A stretch of DNA of 64,000 nucleotides from an uncultured Lachnospiraceae bacterium. Lineage in GTDB: Bacteria > Bacillota > Clostridia > Lachnospirales > Lachnospiraceae. A model generated the notes under the pieces. The model did no database searches and was not told the origin of the DNA. It worked only from the letters and a program-made list of their open reading frames with translations. This document shows, piece after piece, positions 9,039 to 18,725 of the stretch. The translations under genes were made by a program, and so were the position numbers. Numbering within the stretch: the stretch's first letter is position 1; the number at the start of each line of letters is the position of its first letter. The DNA is taken from positions 62,001-126,000 of the forward strand of contig CAMWBY010000002.1 in NCBI GenBank assembly GCA_947172645.1, in the 5' to 3' direction.

Positions 9039-10373
9039 CTACACATTATTCAGGTACTCGTTGACCTCCCAGTCTGTCACCTGCATACGGTATCGGAACC
9101 ACTCTTGCTTTTTCGCTTTAATATATTTACGGTAAGCATGTTCTCCGAGCACATCCCGTATAAACCCGTCGGCCTCCATATTGTAGACCGCCTCAATCAA
9201 CGTTCCCGGTATCTCCTCGATTCCCCCCGCTTCCTTCTCTTCTTCTGTCATGCGAAAGATATTGCAATCCACGCTGTCCGGCGGCATAATCCGATTGACG
9301 ATGCCGTCCAATCCTGCCCGCAGGCAGACAGCCAACGCCAGATAAGGATTCGCCGACGGGTCAGGACATCGCAGTTCAATCCTGGTCCCTTCACCGCGCA
9401 CCGACGGAATACGGATGAGCGGACTTCGGTTTGTGGCGCTCCATGCAATATAGACCGGCGCCTCATAGCCCGGCACCAGACGCTTATAGGAATTGACAAG
9501 GGGGTTCGTAATGGCTGTCATCCCTTTCATATGCTTCATGATACCGCCGATAAAATAATAAGCTTCTTTGCTTAATCCCAATGCGTCGCTTTCATCGACG
9601 AAAATATTTCTCCCTTCCTTGGACAACGACATATTGATGTGCATCCCCGAACCGTTCACGCCGAATTTCGGCTTCGGCATAAAAGTGGCGTGCAAACCAT
9701 GCCTGCGCGCAATGGTTTTGACCGCCAGTTTAAACGTCATGATATTGTCCGCCGTGGCAAGGGCCTCGTCATAGCGGAAATCAATTTCATGTTGTGCCGG
9801 CGCCACCTCATGATGGGAAGCTTCAATGACAAACCCCATATCCTCCAGGGTAAGCACCATATCGCGTCTTGCGTTCTCCCCGAAATCCATAGGCCCTAAA
9901 TCGAAATACCCTGCCTTCTCATAAGTGATTGTCGTGGGCATCGCATTCTCGTCCGTATTAAATAAGAAAAATTCACACTCTGGCCCTACCTCAAACGTAT
10001 ACCCTAAATCCGCCGCCTCTTTCACGGCCCGTTTCAGGATATAGCGCGGGTCGCCGTCAAAAGGCTGCCCGTTGGGACGGTACACATCGCAAATAAGCCG
10101 CGCCACCTTGCCCTGCTGCGGCCTCCACGGGAAAATCTCAAAAGTTCCGAAATCGGGATAAAGAAACATATCCGACTCCTCTATCCGGGCAAACCCTTCG
10201 ATGGAAGACCCGTCGAACATACACTCATTATTGAGCGCCTTATCAAGCTGACTGGCGGTAATCGCCACATTCTTCAGATTACCGAAGATATCTGTAAACT
10301 GCAGCCTGATAAACTCCACATCCTCATCCGCCACCAGTTGTATGATATCTTCCTTCGTATAATTCTTTCTCAT
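9039..10373 (-). CDS. glnA: Glutamine synthetase type I
   Basis: Catalyses ATP-dependent synthesis of glutamine from glutamate and ammonium in the cytoplasm. 444 residues, the length of the Gram-positive GSI-alpha class. Visible motifs: [10 protein letters not shown] near the N-terminus, the metal/glutamate site [21 protein letters not shown], and [18 protein letters not shown] see no adenylylation-type extension. The start MRKNYTKED has GGAGG 5 nt upstream. The ORF extends further upstream without support. It is the first gene of a two-gene operon with the ANTAR regulator. Confidence 0.97.
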   Translation of the reverse strand: MRKNYTKEDIIQLVADEDVEFIRLQFTDIFGNLKNVAITASQLDKALNNECMFDGSSIEGFARIEESDMFLYPDFGTFEIFPWRPQQGKVARLICDVYRPNGQPFDGDPRYILKRAVKEAADLGYTFEVGPECEFFLFNTDENAMPTTITYEKAGYFDLGPMDFGENARRDMVLTLEDMGFVIEASHHEVAPAQHEIDFRYDEALATADNIMTFKLAVKTIARRHGLHATFMPKPKFGVNGSGMHINMSLSKEGRNIFVDESDALGLSKEAYYFIGGIMKHMKGMTAITNPLVNSYKRLVPGYEAPVYIAWSATNRSPLIRIPSVRGEGTRIELRCPDPSANPYLALAVCLRAGLDGIVNRIMPPDSVDCNIFRMTEEEKEAGGIEEIPGTLIEAVYNMEADGFIRDVLGEHAYRKYIKAKKQEWFRYRMQVTDWEVNEYLNNV

Positions 10374-10440
10374 ACCTGCCTCCTTGCTCTCATTTATTAT
10401 TACCGTATGATTACTGTAAATAAGAACCCAAAACGCACAT

Positions 10441-10475
10441 AAGGGCATCCTTATCCTAATGATAAGAACACCCTT
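10441..10475 (-). promoter_or_regulatory. 5'-terminal leader hairpin of glnA mRNA
   Basis: Two 15-nt arms (AAGGGTGTTCTTATC and GATAAGGATGCCCTT on the minus strand) pair completely when three G-U pairs are allowed, around a 5-nt loop. From the promoter spacing, the transcript starts only a few nt before the stem. No T tract follows, so it is not a terminator. It could stabilise the mRNA or be a protein-binding site. Confidence 0.6.
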
Positions 10476-10485
10476 GTTCCGTATT

Positions 10486-10515
10486 ATCATAACAGTTACC
10501 GTACAGATTTGTCAA
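10486..10515 (-). promoter_or_regulatory. glnA promoter
   Basis: Minus-strand TTGACA and TATGAT with an 18-nt spacer. A perfect 10-nt palindrome CGGATATCCG lies 1-2 nt upstream of the -35 (10517-10526), and a second inverted repeat TTCCGC/GCGGAA is at 10529-10547. Either could be an activator or repressor site. Confidence 0.75.
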
Positions 10516-10634
10516 GCGGATATCCGATTTCCGCGCCCCGTGCGGAATAGTGCAGGGCTGAACTGTTACCTCCGTGCATAAACACGCCATCCCCCACATA
10601 GACTGATAAAAAAGAATTTCTATGGGGATATTGT

Positions 10635-11102
10635 ATGAGTTCCAAAACAAAAATTGTTGTGCTTCATGTAAAAGAGTTAATATATACCGGAATCTTCGCT
10701 GTGCTCGGTATCCTTTTTATCGTCCTGCTCATCATCATGTTCCTGCCCAAAGAAGAGAAAAAGGAAACCATGGCCACCGTGACGCAGACCACCGCCAACA
10801 CTTACATACCCGGTGTATATACGACATCTCTGGTTCTGAATGACAACATCGTGGAAATCGAGGTCACCGTAGATGAGAAGAACATCAACTCCATACGCCT
10901 CATCAACCTGGATGAAGCCGTGGCTACCATGTACCCTCTCATTCAGCCGTCTTTCGAAGACCTGGCCAACCAGATTATCACGAACCAAAGCCTGGAGGGA
11001 ATCACCTATTCGGACGAGAGCAAGTATACTTCCATGATTCTTCTCGATGCCATCACCACATCTTTGAACAAGGCGTTGGAGAATGAAGGAGATACACAAT
11101 AA
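10635..11102 (+). CDS. Membrane-anchored FMN-binding-like domain protein with altered flavinylation site
   Basis: 155 residues. One N-terminal transmembrane helix (about 15-37) is followed by an extracellular domain that begins YIPGVYTTSLVLNDNIVEIEV, like the start of FMN_bind domains. It ends in SKYTSMILLDAITTSLNKAL, which aligns with the family pattern SGATYTS..IIDAV..AL. The threonine that receives FMN in true family members is Lys here, and the SGAT motif is absent. A structural or electron-transfer accessory role is possible. Covalent flavin attachment is not expected. GGGGATATTGT precedes the ATG. The gene stands alone on the plus strand. Confidence 0.6.
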   Translation: MSSKTKIVVLHVKELIYTGIFAVLGILFIVLLIIMFLPKEEKKETMATVTQTTANTYIPGVYTTSLVLNDNIVEIEVTVDEKNINSIRLINLDEAVATMYPLIQPSFEDLANQIITNQSLEGITYSDESKYTSMILLDAITTSLNKALENEGDTQ

Positions 11103-11169
11103 GCGTCCGTCCTCCCTTGACCCGCCGGATATTCCATGCGCACAGCGCAGGACAAAACACATTCCGGAT

Positions 11170-13080
11170 TTACAGCTCTTCCGCCTGCTTCATCCATATG
11201 GCGGCGCTGGCATCGGACGGCATCCGCAAATCACCGCGGGGGGAAACCGCCACGCTGCCGACCTTCGGTCCGTCAGGCAGGCAGGAACGCTTGAACTGCT
11301 GCGTAAAAAATCTCTTGTAAAAGGTTTTGAGCCATTTCAATATGACATTATTGTCATATATACCTTGGAAAGACCGGCATGCAATCCGGTATATTTTCGC
11401 CGGCTCAAAACCACAGCGCAGCATATAGTATAAGAAGAAATCATGGAGCTCATACGGGCCCACCAAATCCTCCGTCTTCTGGGAAATCACACCGTCCACA
11501 GGCGGGAGAAGCTCCGGGCTGACCGGTGTGTCCAGCACATCCAGCAACACCGCCTGCAATTCTTCATCGCCACAAGTGTCCGCATAATACTGTACCAGAT
11601 GGCGTACCAGCGTCTTAGGCACGCCCGCGTTTACGCCGTACATGGACATGTGGTCCCCATTATATGTGGCCCATCCTAAGGCAAGCTCCGACATATCCCC
11701 TGTACCGATGACCATGCCCCCCTCCCGGTTGGCGATGTCCATCAGAATCTGGGTGCGCTCTCTGGCCTGCCCGTTCTCATAAGTCACGTCATGGTTATCC
11801 ATATCCTGTCCGATATCCCTGAAATGTACGGTCACCGCCTCTTTGATATCTACTTCTTCCAACACGGCGCCAAGCGTCCGTGCCAGTTTACACGCATTGT
11901 CATAGGTTCTGTCCGTGGTGCCAAAACAAGGCATCGTCACCGCCCTAATCCGGTCGCGGCCAATTCCTTGCAAGTCAAAAGCGCGTACCGTCACAAGGAG
12001 CGCAAGGGTAGAGTCAAGACCACCGGAAACGCCTACTACCGCCGACCGGCATCCTGTATGTTCACATCGTTTCTTAAGCCCATAAGACTGAATCGAAAGG
12101 ATTTCCTCACAACGCCTGTCCCTCTCATCCTGCTGGGAAGGAACAAACGGCCGCGCGCCAAAGGTTCTCTCCAGGACAGTCTCCTCCTCTTCCATGTGAA
12201 CCGGTACGACCACATGTTTCTCCTGGCTTCCCGGCATGTAAGTGGACATCCTTCGCCGCTCATGCCGCAGTCTGTGGATGTCGATGTCCGCATAAATATT
12301 TTCCGGTGCAAAACGCTTCGCCTGGGCCAGAAGCGTCCCATTCTCCGCAATCATATTGTGGCCGCCGAATACAAGGTCCTGTGTGGATTCCCCTTCTCCG
12401 GCGGAAGAATACACGTACCCCGCAATCTGTCTGGCACTGGACGACTTCACTAACATCTCCCGGTAGGCGTCCTTTCCCACCGTCTCATTGGACGCCGACA
12501 GGTTTACTATCACGGTGGCCCCTGCCAGGGCATGATAGGTCCCTGGAGAAAGAGGCACCCATATATCCTCACAAATCTCACACCCTACCACCAGTCCTTT
12601 GATGGCGTCCGACTCGAATAAAATATTCGTCCCAAACGGAATTTCTTTTCCGTCATATAAGTACGGCTCAGGTATCTCATTGCCTGGCGCGAAATGCCTC
12701 GTCTCATAGAACTCTGCGTAGGACGGAATATGCCTCTTAGGGATAAAAGCAAGCGTCTCCCCGTTTTGCAAGACTGCCGCCACGTTGTAGAGCTTTCCTT
12801 CTTTTTCCAAAGGCAATCCCACAAACACTAAGGCGTCGCTGCCTTCCGTGGCGTCCGCCACCGCATGGAGCGCTTCCTCCGCCTGGGACAAAAGAAGTTC
12901 CTGCAAGAAAAGGTCACCGCATGTATAACCCGTAAGACACAGCTCCGGGAACACGATAATTTTTGCTCCTCTTTCTGTGGCCTCCTCGATACCCTTGATA
13001 ACTTCCTTCACATTATATAGCGGGTCAGCCACCTTAATCTTAGGGGTCATCGCCGCTGTCTTGATAAATCCATGTTTCAT
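11170..13080 (-). CDS. nadE: Glutamine-dependent NAD(+) synthetase
   Basis: Converts deamido-NAD to NAD using glutamine as nitrogen donor. 636 residues. The N-terminal nitrilase-type glutaminase has the catalytic Glu in FPELCLTGYT, the Lys in FIPKRHIP and the Cys in VVGCEICEDIW. The C-terminal synthetase domain has the P-loop VGVSGGLDSTLAL and GTGDMSELALGW. GGAGG lies upstream of ATG. The glutamine link to glnA nearby is only metabolic. The 3' end faces the convergent FMN-binding-like gene, and no clear terminator was found between them. Confidence 0.96.
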   Translation of the reverse strand: MKHGFIKTAAMTPKIKVADPLYNVKEVIKGIEEATERGAKIIVFPELCLTGYTCGDLFLQELLLSQAEEALHAVADATEGSDALVFVGLPLEKEGKLYNVAAVLQNGETLAFIPKRHIPSYAEFYETRHFAPGNEIPEPYLYDGKEIPFGTNILFESDAIKGLVVGCEICEDIWVPLSPGTYHALAGATVIVNLSASNETVGKDAYREMLVKSSSARQIAGYVYSSAGEGESTQDLVFGGHNMIAENGTLLAQAKRFAPENIYADIDIHRLRHERRRMSTYMPGSQEKHVVVPVHMEEEETVLERTFGARPFVPSQQDERDRRCEEILSIQSYGLKKRCEHTGCRSAVVGVSGGLDSTLALLVTVRAFDLQGIGRDRIRAVTMPCFGTTDRTYDNACKLARTLGAVLEEVDIKEAVTVHFRDIGQDMDNHDVTYENGQARERTQILMDIANREGGMVIGTGDMSELALGWATYNGDHMSMYGVNAGVPKTLVRHLVQYYADTCGDEELQAVLLDVLDTPVSPELLPPVDGVISQKTEDLVGPYELHDFFLYYMLRCGFEPAKIYRIACRSFQGIYDNNVILKWLKTFYKRFFTQQFKRSCLPDGPKVGSVAVSPRGDLRMPSDASAAIWMKQAEEL

Positions 13081-13175
13081 CCGTCCTACCGCCTCCCATT
13101 CCCTTTGATGTGCTTTTGGAGTCTCTTTGTTTTTATCTTCTGCATTTTATGCCAAACCTATACCATCCATATCTT

Positions 13176-14060
13176 TTACTTCTTCCTGCTGCCTTTCTGT
13201 ATCGCCTTAAGCTCTTCCACGCTGAAAACATAGTTGGTATTGCAGAAATGGCAGTTCAGTTCCACGTCTTTGCCCTCGTCGATTAACTCCTGCATGTCTT
13301 CATCCCCCAGGCTGACAAGCACTTTCTCCACCCGCTCCTTACTGCAATTACAATAAAATCTTACCGGAAGCGTATCGGTAATCTCAACGCCCAAATCCCC
13401 GAGCACAATTTCCAGAATCTGTTCCGGCGTATTGCCTGCCTCCAGCATGGAAGTTACCGGAGGCAGGCAGGCAAGCTTCTCCTCCAGTCTCGTAATGACT
13501 TTTTCATCCGTAAAAGGCATTAATTGGATAATAAACCCGCCCGCCTGCTTCACCGTATTATTTCTCTCCATCAGCACGCCGAGCGCCACGCAGGAAGGAA
13601 CCTGCTCCGATGCGGCAAAATAATATGTCAGGTCATCCCCTATTTCTCCGGTCTTCAATTCAATGGCGGATGAATACGGCTCTTTTAAACCCATATCCTT
13701 GATAACGGTAAGCACGCCGGGGCCGATTACACCGCCCACGTCCAGCTTCCCCGCACTGCTTGGCGGCATCATAGCCTGCGGATTGTCCGCATACCCTTTT
13801 ACATTTCCCCGGGAATCCGCCGTCACCATCAGCCCGTGAACCGGCCCCTCTCCACTGACTTGAAGAGTCAACATATCCTTCTCGCCCTTCAGCATACCGC
13901 CCATCATCACGCCGCCGGTCATTAACCGCCCCAGCGCCGCCGTCACCACCGGGCTTAAGTCATGGGCATCCCTGGCATACTCCACCGTGTCCCTTGAAGT
14001 GATGGCAAATGCCCTTATCTGTGCATTTGCCGCCGTTGCCCTTACCATATAATCCGCCAT
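13176..14060 (-). CDS. hslO: Redox-regulated chaperone Hsp33
   Basis: 294 residues, the family length. It is a cytoplasmic holdase activated by oxidation of a zinc-bound cysteine cluster. The cluster is present as CNC near residue 237 and CHFC near residue 269. The N-terminal domain has MADYMVRATAANAQIRAFAI. ATG at 14060 has GGAGA 5 nt upstream. The longer frame runs into a highly structured intergenic region. It follows the methyltransferase gene, from which it is separated by four or more hairpins. Confidence 0.94.
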   Translation of the reverse strand: MADYMVRATAANAQIRAFAITSRDTVEYARDAHDLSPVVTAALGRLMTGGVMMGGMLKGEKDMLTLQVSGEGPVHGLMVTADSRGNVKGYADNPQAMMPPSSAGKLDVGGVIGPGVLTVIKDMGLKEPYSSAIELKTGEIGDDLTYYFAASEQVPSCVALGVLMERNNTVKQAGGFIIQLMPFTDEKVITRLEEKLACLPPVTSMLEAGNTPEQILEIVLGDLGVEITDTLPVRFYCNCSKERVEKVLVSLGDEDMQELIDEGKDVELNCHFCNTNYVFSVEELKAIQKGSRKK

Positions 14061-14071
14061 ACTAATCTCCA

Positions 14072-14199
14072 TTTCTGAGCGACTTGTCGCGAAGAGGCGA
14101 CGCAAATCTCAAATTTGCGTCTACCATAAAAGCTATTTGCTTTCGCTCAGAAACAAATAGCCGATTGAAAAATAAGGTCATCAGACTTATTTTTCAATC
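14072..14199 (-). repeat. Multi-hairpin structured intergenic region
   Basis: Perfect stems here are GCGAC/GTCGC (14079-14090), GACGCAAAT/ATTTGCGTC (14099-14121), GCTATTTG/CAAATAGC (14132-14161) and a 14-bp stem from 14163 to 14199 that reaches the methyltransferase stop codon. TTTCTGAGCGA (14072-14082) also pairs with TCGCTCAGAAA (14143-14153), offering an alternative fold enclosing two of the hairpins. No T tract. It lies between the methyltransferase and hslO. Confidence 0.7.
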
Positions 14200-15128
14200 T
14201 AATCCTCCCATTCTTGCTTCATATGCGAACTTGCGCCCCTTCCCTTACGTGCAACCACATAAATCCGTTCACTCACGTCCGTCACTTTGCCATGCGTATC
14301 CGCATCTTCTGCCTCCAAAAACACTAATCCAACGCGCCGCAGGCATTCCTGCATCTGCTCCAGACGGTATCCCCTTTGATAGTGCGTCTCCTGGAACTTC
14401 CGGTATAAGCCCTCCTGCCCGTCTTCCCGCACGAAGACCGTCAAATCATACTCGTTGATTTCCTCCGCCTCGTGGTAATAATTATCCCAGATAAAACTGC
14501 ATTCATCCCTGTTCTCGGCAATAACCGCATCCCCGATGACAGACGCATACTTATATACCGTATTGAAATCAAAAATGAACACGCCCTCCGGAAAAAGATA
14601 ATTGTTCACCAGCCGGAATGTCTGCACAACATCCTCCTCTTCCAAAAGATAATTCACCGAATCGCAGACGCTGACTACGGCCCCCACAGCGCCGTACAGC
14701 TCGAACGAGCGCATATCCTGCAGAAGATAGAGAATATCCAGTCCGGACTTCTCCCTCTTATCCATGGCAATCCGCAGCATTTCCGGGGCATTGTCAATTC
14801 CAATCATGTCATAGCCCCGGCGTGCCAACATCTCCGTCAGCGTGCCTGTGCCGCAGCCTAAGTCCAGGACAGTGTTCCGCTCCTGGTGGAGGTTTTCTTT
14901 TATGACGTTCATGTCATCTTTTGTTCTATCCACATGCAGGAATCGATTCCCATTTATCCCCTCGCCACTGTCATCTCCGATTTCATCCAAAGATATCACC
15001 CTATCGACAGGATTTTTGTCTTCCCTGTATTTCTCAATCAGCTCCGCCAAACGGGAACACCATTCCCCGTAAGGCGTATCGTCCATAAACGTATCATAGA
15101 CTTGTGCAAAATCCGTATATGCTTCCAT
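14199..15128 (-). CDS. Class I SAM-dependent methyltransferase
   Basis: About 309 residues. SAM-binding motif I is VLDLGCGTGTLTEMLA and motif II is MIGIDNAPEMLRIA, followed by LLQDMRSFEL. The substrate is not indicated. The ATG at 15128 (MEAYTDF) has GAGG 6 nt upstream. The ORF extends 23 codons further, but that part is translated hairpin-repeat DNA (MIPLCGITNLCGEC) and should not be included. There is a roughly 40-residue acidic insertion before motif I that many relatives lack. Confidence 0.88.
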   Translation of the reverse strand: MEAYTDFAQVYDTFMDDTPYGEWCSRLAELIEKYREDKNPVDRVISLDEIGDDSGEGINGNRFLHVDRTKDDMNVIKENLHQERNTVLDLGCGTGTLTEMLARRGYDMIGIDNAPEMLRIAMDKREKSGLDILYLLQDMRSFELYGAVGAVVSVCDSVNYLLEEEDVVQTFRLVNNYLFPEGVFIFDFNTVYKYASVIGDAVIAENRDECSFIWDNYYHEAEEINEYDLTVFVREDGQEGLYRKFQETHYQRGYRLEQMQECLRRVGLVFLEAEDADTHGKVTDVSERIYVVARKGRGASSHMKQEWED

Positions 15129-15155
15129 CTTAATCCTCATTCCGCACTTATGCGC

Positions 15156-15202
15156 GCATTCTCCGCACAGATTTGTGATTCCGCAGAGCGGAATCATGGA
15201 GA
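15156..15202 (+). repeat. Dispersed hairpin repeat A, copy 1
   Basis: Contains GCATTCTCC, then GATTTGTG, then the hairpin GATTCCGCAGAGCGGAATC with a 3-nt loop, then ATGGAGA. A second copy lies in inverted orientation at 45263-45325. It overlaps the last codons of the hexosaminidase gene, so this repeat supplies part of that gene's end. Confidence 0.75.
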
Positions 15203-17986
15203 TTTCAGCATCTCCACTTTCCCCCGGAAAGCTCCCGTCTCTTCCCCGATTCTCTGTAACGGGAAAACAAAAGTCGCATGTTCTTCAAAAGGTTCCGCGC
15301 TCCCCAGTGCGCCCACAAATTTTCCGTCCACATACAAAGAAGTCTGGCCCGGTTCCCCAACCACTTTCAGTTCCACCCACTGCTCTCTTGGCAGTACATA
15401 ATCCCATGTATAAGTCCTGCCTTCCCTGGCGAACCCTACCTGCCCGGTCTCCGGCGCGGCGGCATAGAATGCCCATACGCCGTAGGGACTGTCGCTCTTT
15501 GCAAGCGCCTGTCCCGCCGTCTTATCCTGTACGCCTGCCTGGCTTTCCTCCAGATATACCCGCATCCGCACCTCATAGGGCGGCTCAATGCCTATGCTCT
15601 CATCATAAACCTTGTTGCTTCCGCCGTAGGCGCCATATATGCCTTCCCAAACCTTCTCCGCCACCCCGGCAAACTCCTCATAGGATGCCCCGTCCTCCAG
15701 GACATTGTCCATGCCCCACAGTTTAACGCTGAGTACTGCCAAAGGCTGCTCGAAGCGGTCATATAAGTCATACTCGCACATGCCCAAATCCAGGTTGCCG
15801 CTCATGTCGTTCCAAATCATATAGGCAGCCCCCAGCATCTGCGGTGAGTAGGCAGGAATCGTCTCCTCCGTATTGTAATCATAGAACTTGTTGGGCGCCC
15901 ATTCCGCAAATAATTCCTCATTGTTTAAATAGTCATATCCGCCGCCCGGAATCACATACAGATGGTTATTCTGCATATTTACCATCGAGTACCCCGCCTC
16001 ATACATCTGCCGCGGGTCCGCCCATGTCGTGCTCCATATATTCATCTGCAGCCCGTCCGGGGAAGGCATCGTCTTGCCTCCTATATTGCTTAAGCTGCCC
16101 CACATCCGCACGGTTTTGCCCGCAGACCGGACAAGCTCCGCGGTCTTAACCGCATAGGCCCTATACTGCTCACCGTCGCCGTAATATTCGTCCATACCGA
16201 TATTGACCGCCTCGGCGTCCCGCAAAGCAGCGTCCTCCGCCAGGAGCGCCTCCTGCCAAATCTCCTGCACAAGCGCCACGGCGTCCTCATTGCCAAGGTC
16301 AATCTGGTCCACCGAGTCAGGGCTGGAAGTCAGTGCATATTCCGGATAGAGCTTTGTTATGGAAAGAGAATGGGCAGGCGTGTCGATTTCCGGAACCACC
16401 GTCACACCGTAGGACTTGGCTGTCCGGATAAACTGCGCAAACTCCTCCTTCGTGTAAGCATACTCCTGCGAGGTAAGCCGCATCCCTTCCTCATTCGTGA
16501 CGCCGGACTCCAGGCGGAACGCACTGTCCGCCGTCATGGCATGTTCCGCCGAGTCATTTAACCCGCTTGTGCTCAATATGGTATTGTCATTCAAATGGAT
16601 ACCCAGGTCGTTCATCTTATAGAAGGACATCTCCTCCATTATGGCATAGAGCATATCCATGGAAACCGCCTTGCGCGCCACGTCTATGCCAAACCCGCGC
16701 ACCCGGTAAAGGGGATAATCCCGCATCTGTCCCTGGGGCAGCACACCTTCCGCCTGCGTAAAAAGCTGAAGCAGCGTCACTGTCCCCCAACGGATTCCAG
16801 TCTCCGCCTCCGCCTTAATGACACACATGTCAGTTATATCGCAGGTATACCCTTCATCCCCCAATCCATTGGGTTCTTGCACATATCCTAAGTAAACGTC
16901 GCCAGGCCTGGCGTCTTCCAAACGCCCCTCTGTGACTTCCACTGTACAGTATGCCGCCAATTGGCATCTGTCTGCAAAAAGCGCCGCAATGCCCTGCAAA
17001 CCAGAACCGTTTTCCACGATAACCCGGAAGCTTTCTCTCATCTCAAAATTACCCTGGCCGCCCTTCCACTCTGCGATGCCCGGAATCACAACAGGACATT
17101 CATTGTAACGCCTGTCTTCCTCCTCCGCCAGTCTGATTTCTTCTTCCGCCCCGTCGGCTGTCTCGCCATAAGCCGGCACCGTCAATGTCTGGGACACCTC
17201 CCTGACATCAGAAGGCTTCTTCACATTCTCCACACGAAATCCTACCGTCACCTCTTTGTCCTGAATGGTGCGGTAAACGGTGCCGTCCGCCCCTATCACC
17301 TGCTCGTAGTCCGCTCCCAGAAACGTAACCTCGTATCCCTCCGGCGCATCCGGCAGCATAAGGTATCTGCCGCCATCCTCCCTATGCCCGATGGCCGCTT
17401 TCCCCAACCGGTAGGCCGCCGGCTTGTCCGCATAGACTTCGAACTCATAGAGCGACACGTTCTGATAAAGGTCAAAATAATGCGCTGCATTGTCGGACAC
17501 CTCGTATGTGCTCAGCCGCAGAAACTTAGCCTGCACAGGCTCCTCCAACACAATTTCCTGGTCTTTTGTCTCCGGTGCGGCGTCAAAACGCCGTATTGTC
17601 TCCCATTTTTCCCCATCCATAGAAGCTTCCAGGGCATAAGACGTCACATTGCGCCTCTCCCATTTCAGGACAACAAAAGAAACTGAAATTTCTTCCGGAA
17701 ATTCCAGTTCTATATAATGGGACGCATCCTCCCTGTTATTCTCGCTCGACCAACGGGAAGAAAGCTCTGCAGCATTCCCGTCTATCACCTTATCCGCAGA
17801 CAGCCCGTCGTTCTCCACGCTGTCGCAGGTGGCAACAACCCCCTTTTGCAGCGCCAGGTTCCCGTTTGTCCCCGCCTGCGAGCCGTGCATATATGCCACA
17901 TACAGATATACCACGTTCAAGGCCGTCAACAGCCCAAGCGCACACAGGCATATGATAATTGCGTACTTTTTCTTTCTTTTCCCCAT
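15194..17986 (-). CDS. GH20 beta-N-acetylhexosaminidase-like protein with F5/8C domain
   Basis: About 930 residues. There is an N-terminal membrane anchor (residues 8-30) and a discoidin-like F5/8C domain near 45-190 (ADKVIDGN; FVVLKWERRNVTSYALEAS; LYQNVSLYEFEVYA). A GH20b-type lead domain precedes a GH20 barrel (FGIDVARKAVSMDMLYAIM; VVPEIDTPAHSLSI). The catalytic Asp-Glu pair is in VNIGMDEYYGDG, where most relatives have HIGGDE. The C-terminal region resembles a laminin-G-type sandwich. It is a cell-surface enzyme for N-acetylhexosamine-containing glycans. ATG at 17986 has AGGA 6 nt upstream. Confidence 0.86.
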   Translation of the reverse strand: MGKRKKKYAIIICLCALGLLTALNVVYLYVAYMHGSQAGTNGNLALQKGVVATCDSVENDGLSADKVIDGNAAELSSRWSSENNREDASHYIELEFPEEISVSFVVLKWERRNVTSYALEASMDGEKWETIRRFDAAPETKDQEIVLEEPVQAKFLRLSTYEVSDNAAHYFDLYQNVSLYEFEVYADKPAAYRLGKAAIGHREDGGRYLMLPDAPEGYEVTFLGADYEQVIGADGTVYRTIQDKEVTVGFRVENVKKPSDVREVSQTLTVPAYGETADGAEEEIRLAEEEDRRYNECPVVIPGIAEWKGGQGNFEMRESFRVIVENGSGLQGIAALFADRCQLAAYCTVEVTEGRLEDARPGDVYLGYVQEPNGLGDEGYTCDITDMCVIKAEAETGIRWGTVTLLQLFTQAEGVLPQGQMRDYPLYRVRGFGIDVARKAVSMDMLYAIMEEMSFYKMNDLGIHLNDNTILSTSGLNDSAEHAMTADSAFRLESGVTNEEGMRLTSQEYAYTKEEFAQFIRTAKSYGVTVVPEIDTPAHSLSITKLYPEYALTSSPDSVDQIDLGNEDAVALVQEIWQEALLAEDAALRDAEAVNIGMDEYYGDGEQYRAYAVKTAELVRSAGKTVRMWGSLSNIGGKTMPSPDGLQMNIWSTTWADPRQMYEAGYSMVNMQNNHLYVIPGGGYDYLNNEELFAEWAPNKFYDYNTEETIPAYSPQMLGAAYMIWNDMSGNLDLGMCEYDLYDRFEQPLAVLSVKLWGMDNVLEDGASYEEFAGVAEKVWEGIYGAYGGSNKVYDESIGIEPPYEVRMRVYLEESQAGVQDKTAGQALAKSDSPYGVWAFYAAAPETGQVGFAREGRTYTWDYVLPREQWVELKVVGEPGQTSLYVDGKFVGALGSAEPFEEHATFVFPLQRIGEETGAFRGKVEMLKSP

Positions 17987-18109
17987 CGTCTGTCCTATTC
18001 CATAGATTGCCAAAACTTGACCGTTCCGTCACAGCCCCAGGAAAAATACCCTTCCTCAAGCCCATCCTATGCGGCGCGCCCGGATAACCGAAGGGTTTTC
18101 CCTCTGTTG

Positions 18110-18610
18110 TCATCCCACTAACGCCCCTAACAGCCCATATGAAAGCACGGACATAATAATCGTGGCAATGGCAATCCCCAACAGTTCCGCAAGCACAGCC
18201 TTCTTGAAATCCACGTCCAAAAGCGCCGCAATCAGCGAGCCGGTCCACGCTCCTGTCCCCGGCAGCGGAATGCCCACGAACAATACAAGTCCCCAGAATT
18301 CATACTTCTTTATATTGTCGCTCTTGCTCATGGCACGGTTTTCCAGTTTCTCAATAAGCCCCCGGAAAATCTTAATCTTCTTCATCCACTTAAAGACCTG
18401 CTTGATAAAAAGCAGGATAAAAGGAATGGGAATGATATTGCCAATGATACATAGCGGAATCGCCGTAGTAATCGGAACCTGCAGCAAGGAAGACACAATC
18501 AGCCCTCCACGAAGTTCCAGAATCGGAATCATAGAAATAATAAAAACAACGATTTCCTTCGATACATATTTCCCCAGTGTAACCGCAAATGCCGCCGCTA
18601 ATTTATCCAT
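18110..18610 (-). CDS. COG2426 small multidrug-export-type membrane protein
   Basis: 166 residues with about four membrane segments and the family motifs ISMIPILELRGGLIVS and VGIPLPGTGAWTGSLIAALL. The family is annotated as putative small multidrug export, but substrates are not established. The stand-alone gene precedes the hexosaminidase gene. AGGG lies upstream of ATG. Confidence 0.85.
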   Translation of the reverse strand: MDKLAAAFAVTLGKYVSKEIVVFIISMIPILELRGGLIVSSLLQVPITTAIPLCIIGNIIPIPFILLFIKQVFKWMKKIKIFRGLIEKLENRAMSKSDNIKKYEFWGLVLFVGIPLPGTGAWTGSLIAALLDVDFKKAVLAELLGIAIATIIMSVLSYGLLGALVG

Positions 18611-18725
18611 ACGCTTTAATCCCTGTCACCTTTCTGTTCGCTTATAGCTTTCTTTTCCTGCGCCGTCCTGTGTTCTTTACAGTATATGTCCATCAACCGT
18701 ATAACTTGATTCATAACATGCAATA

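Noticed and set aside
10441..10475. ANTAR-type antiterminator RNA upstream of glnA
   Set aside because: Single hairpin with a 5-nt loop, no second hexaloop hairpin and no terminator.
14199..15197. Longer methyltransferase N-terminus beginning MIPLCGITNLCGEC
   Set aside because: It is translation of hairpin repeat A. The ATG at 15128 has a proper ribosome-binding site.
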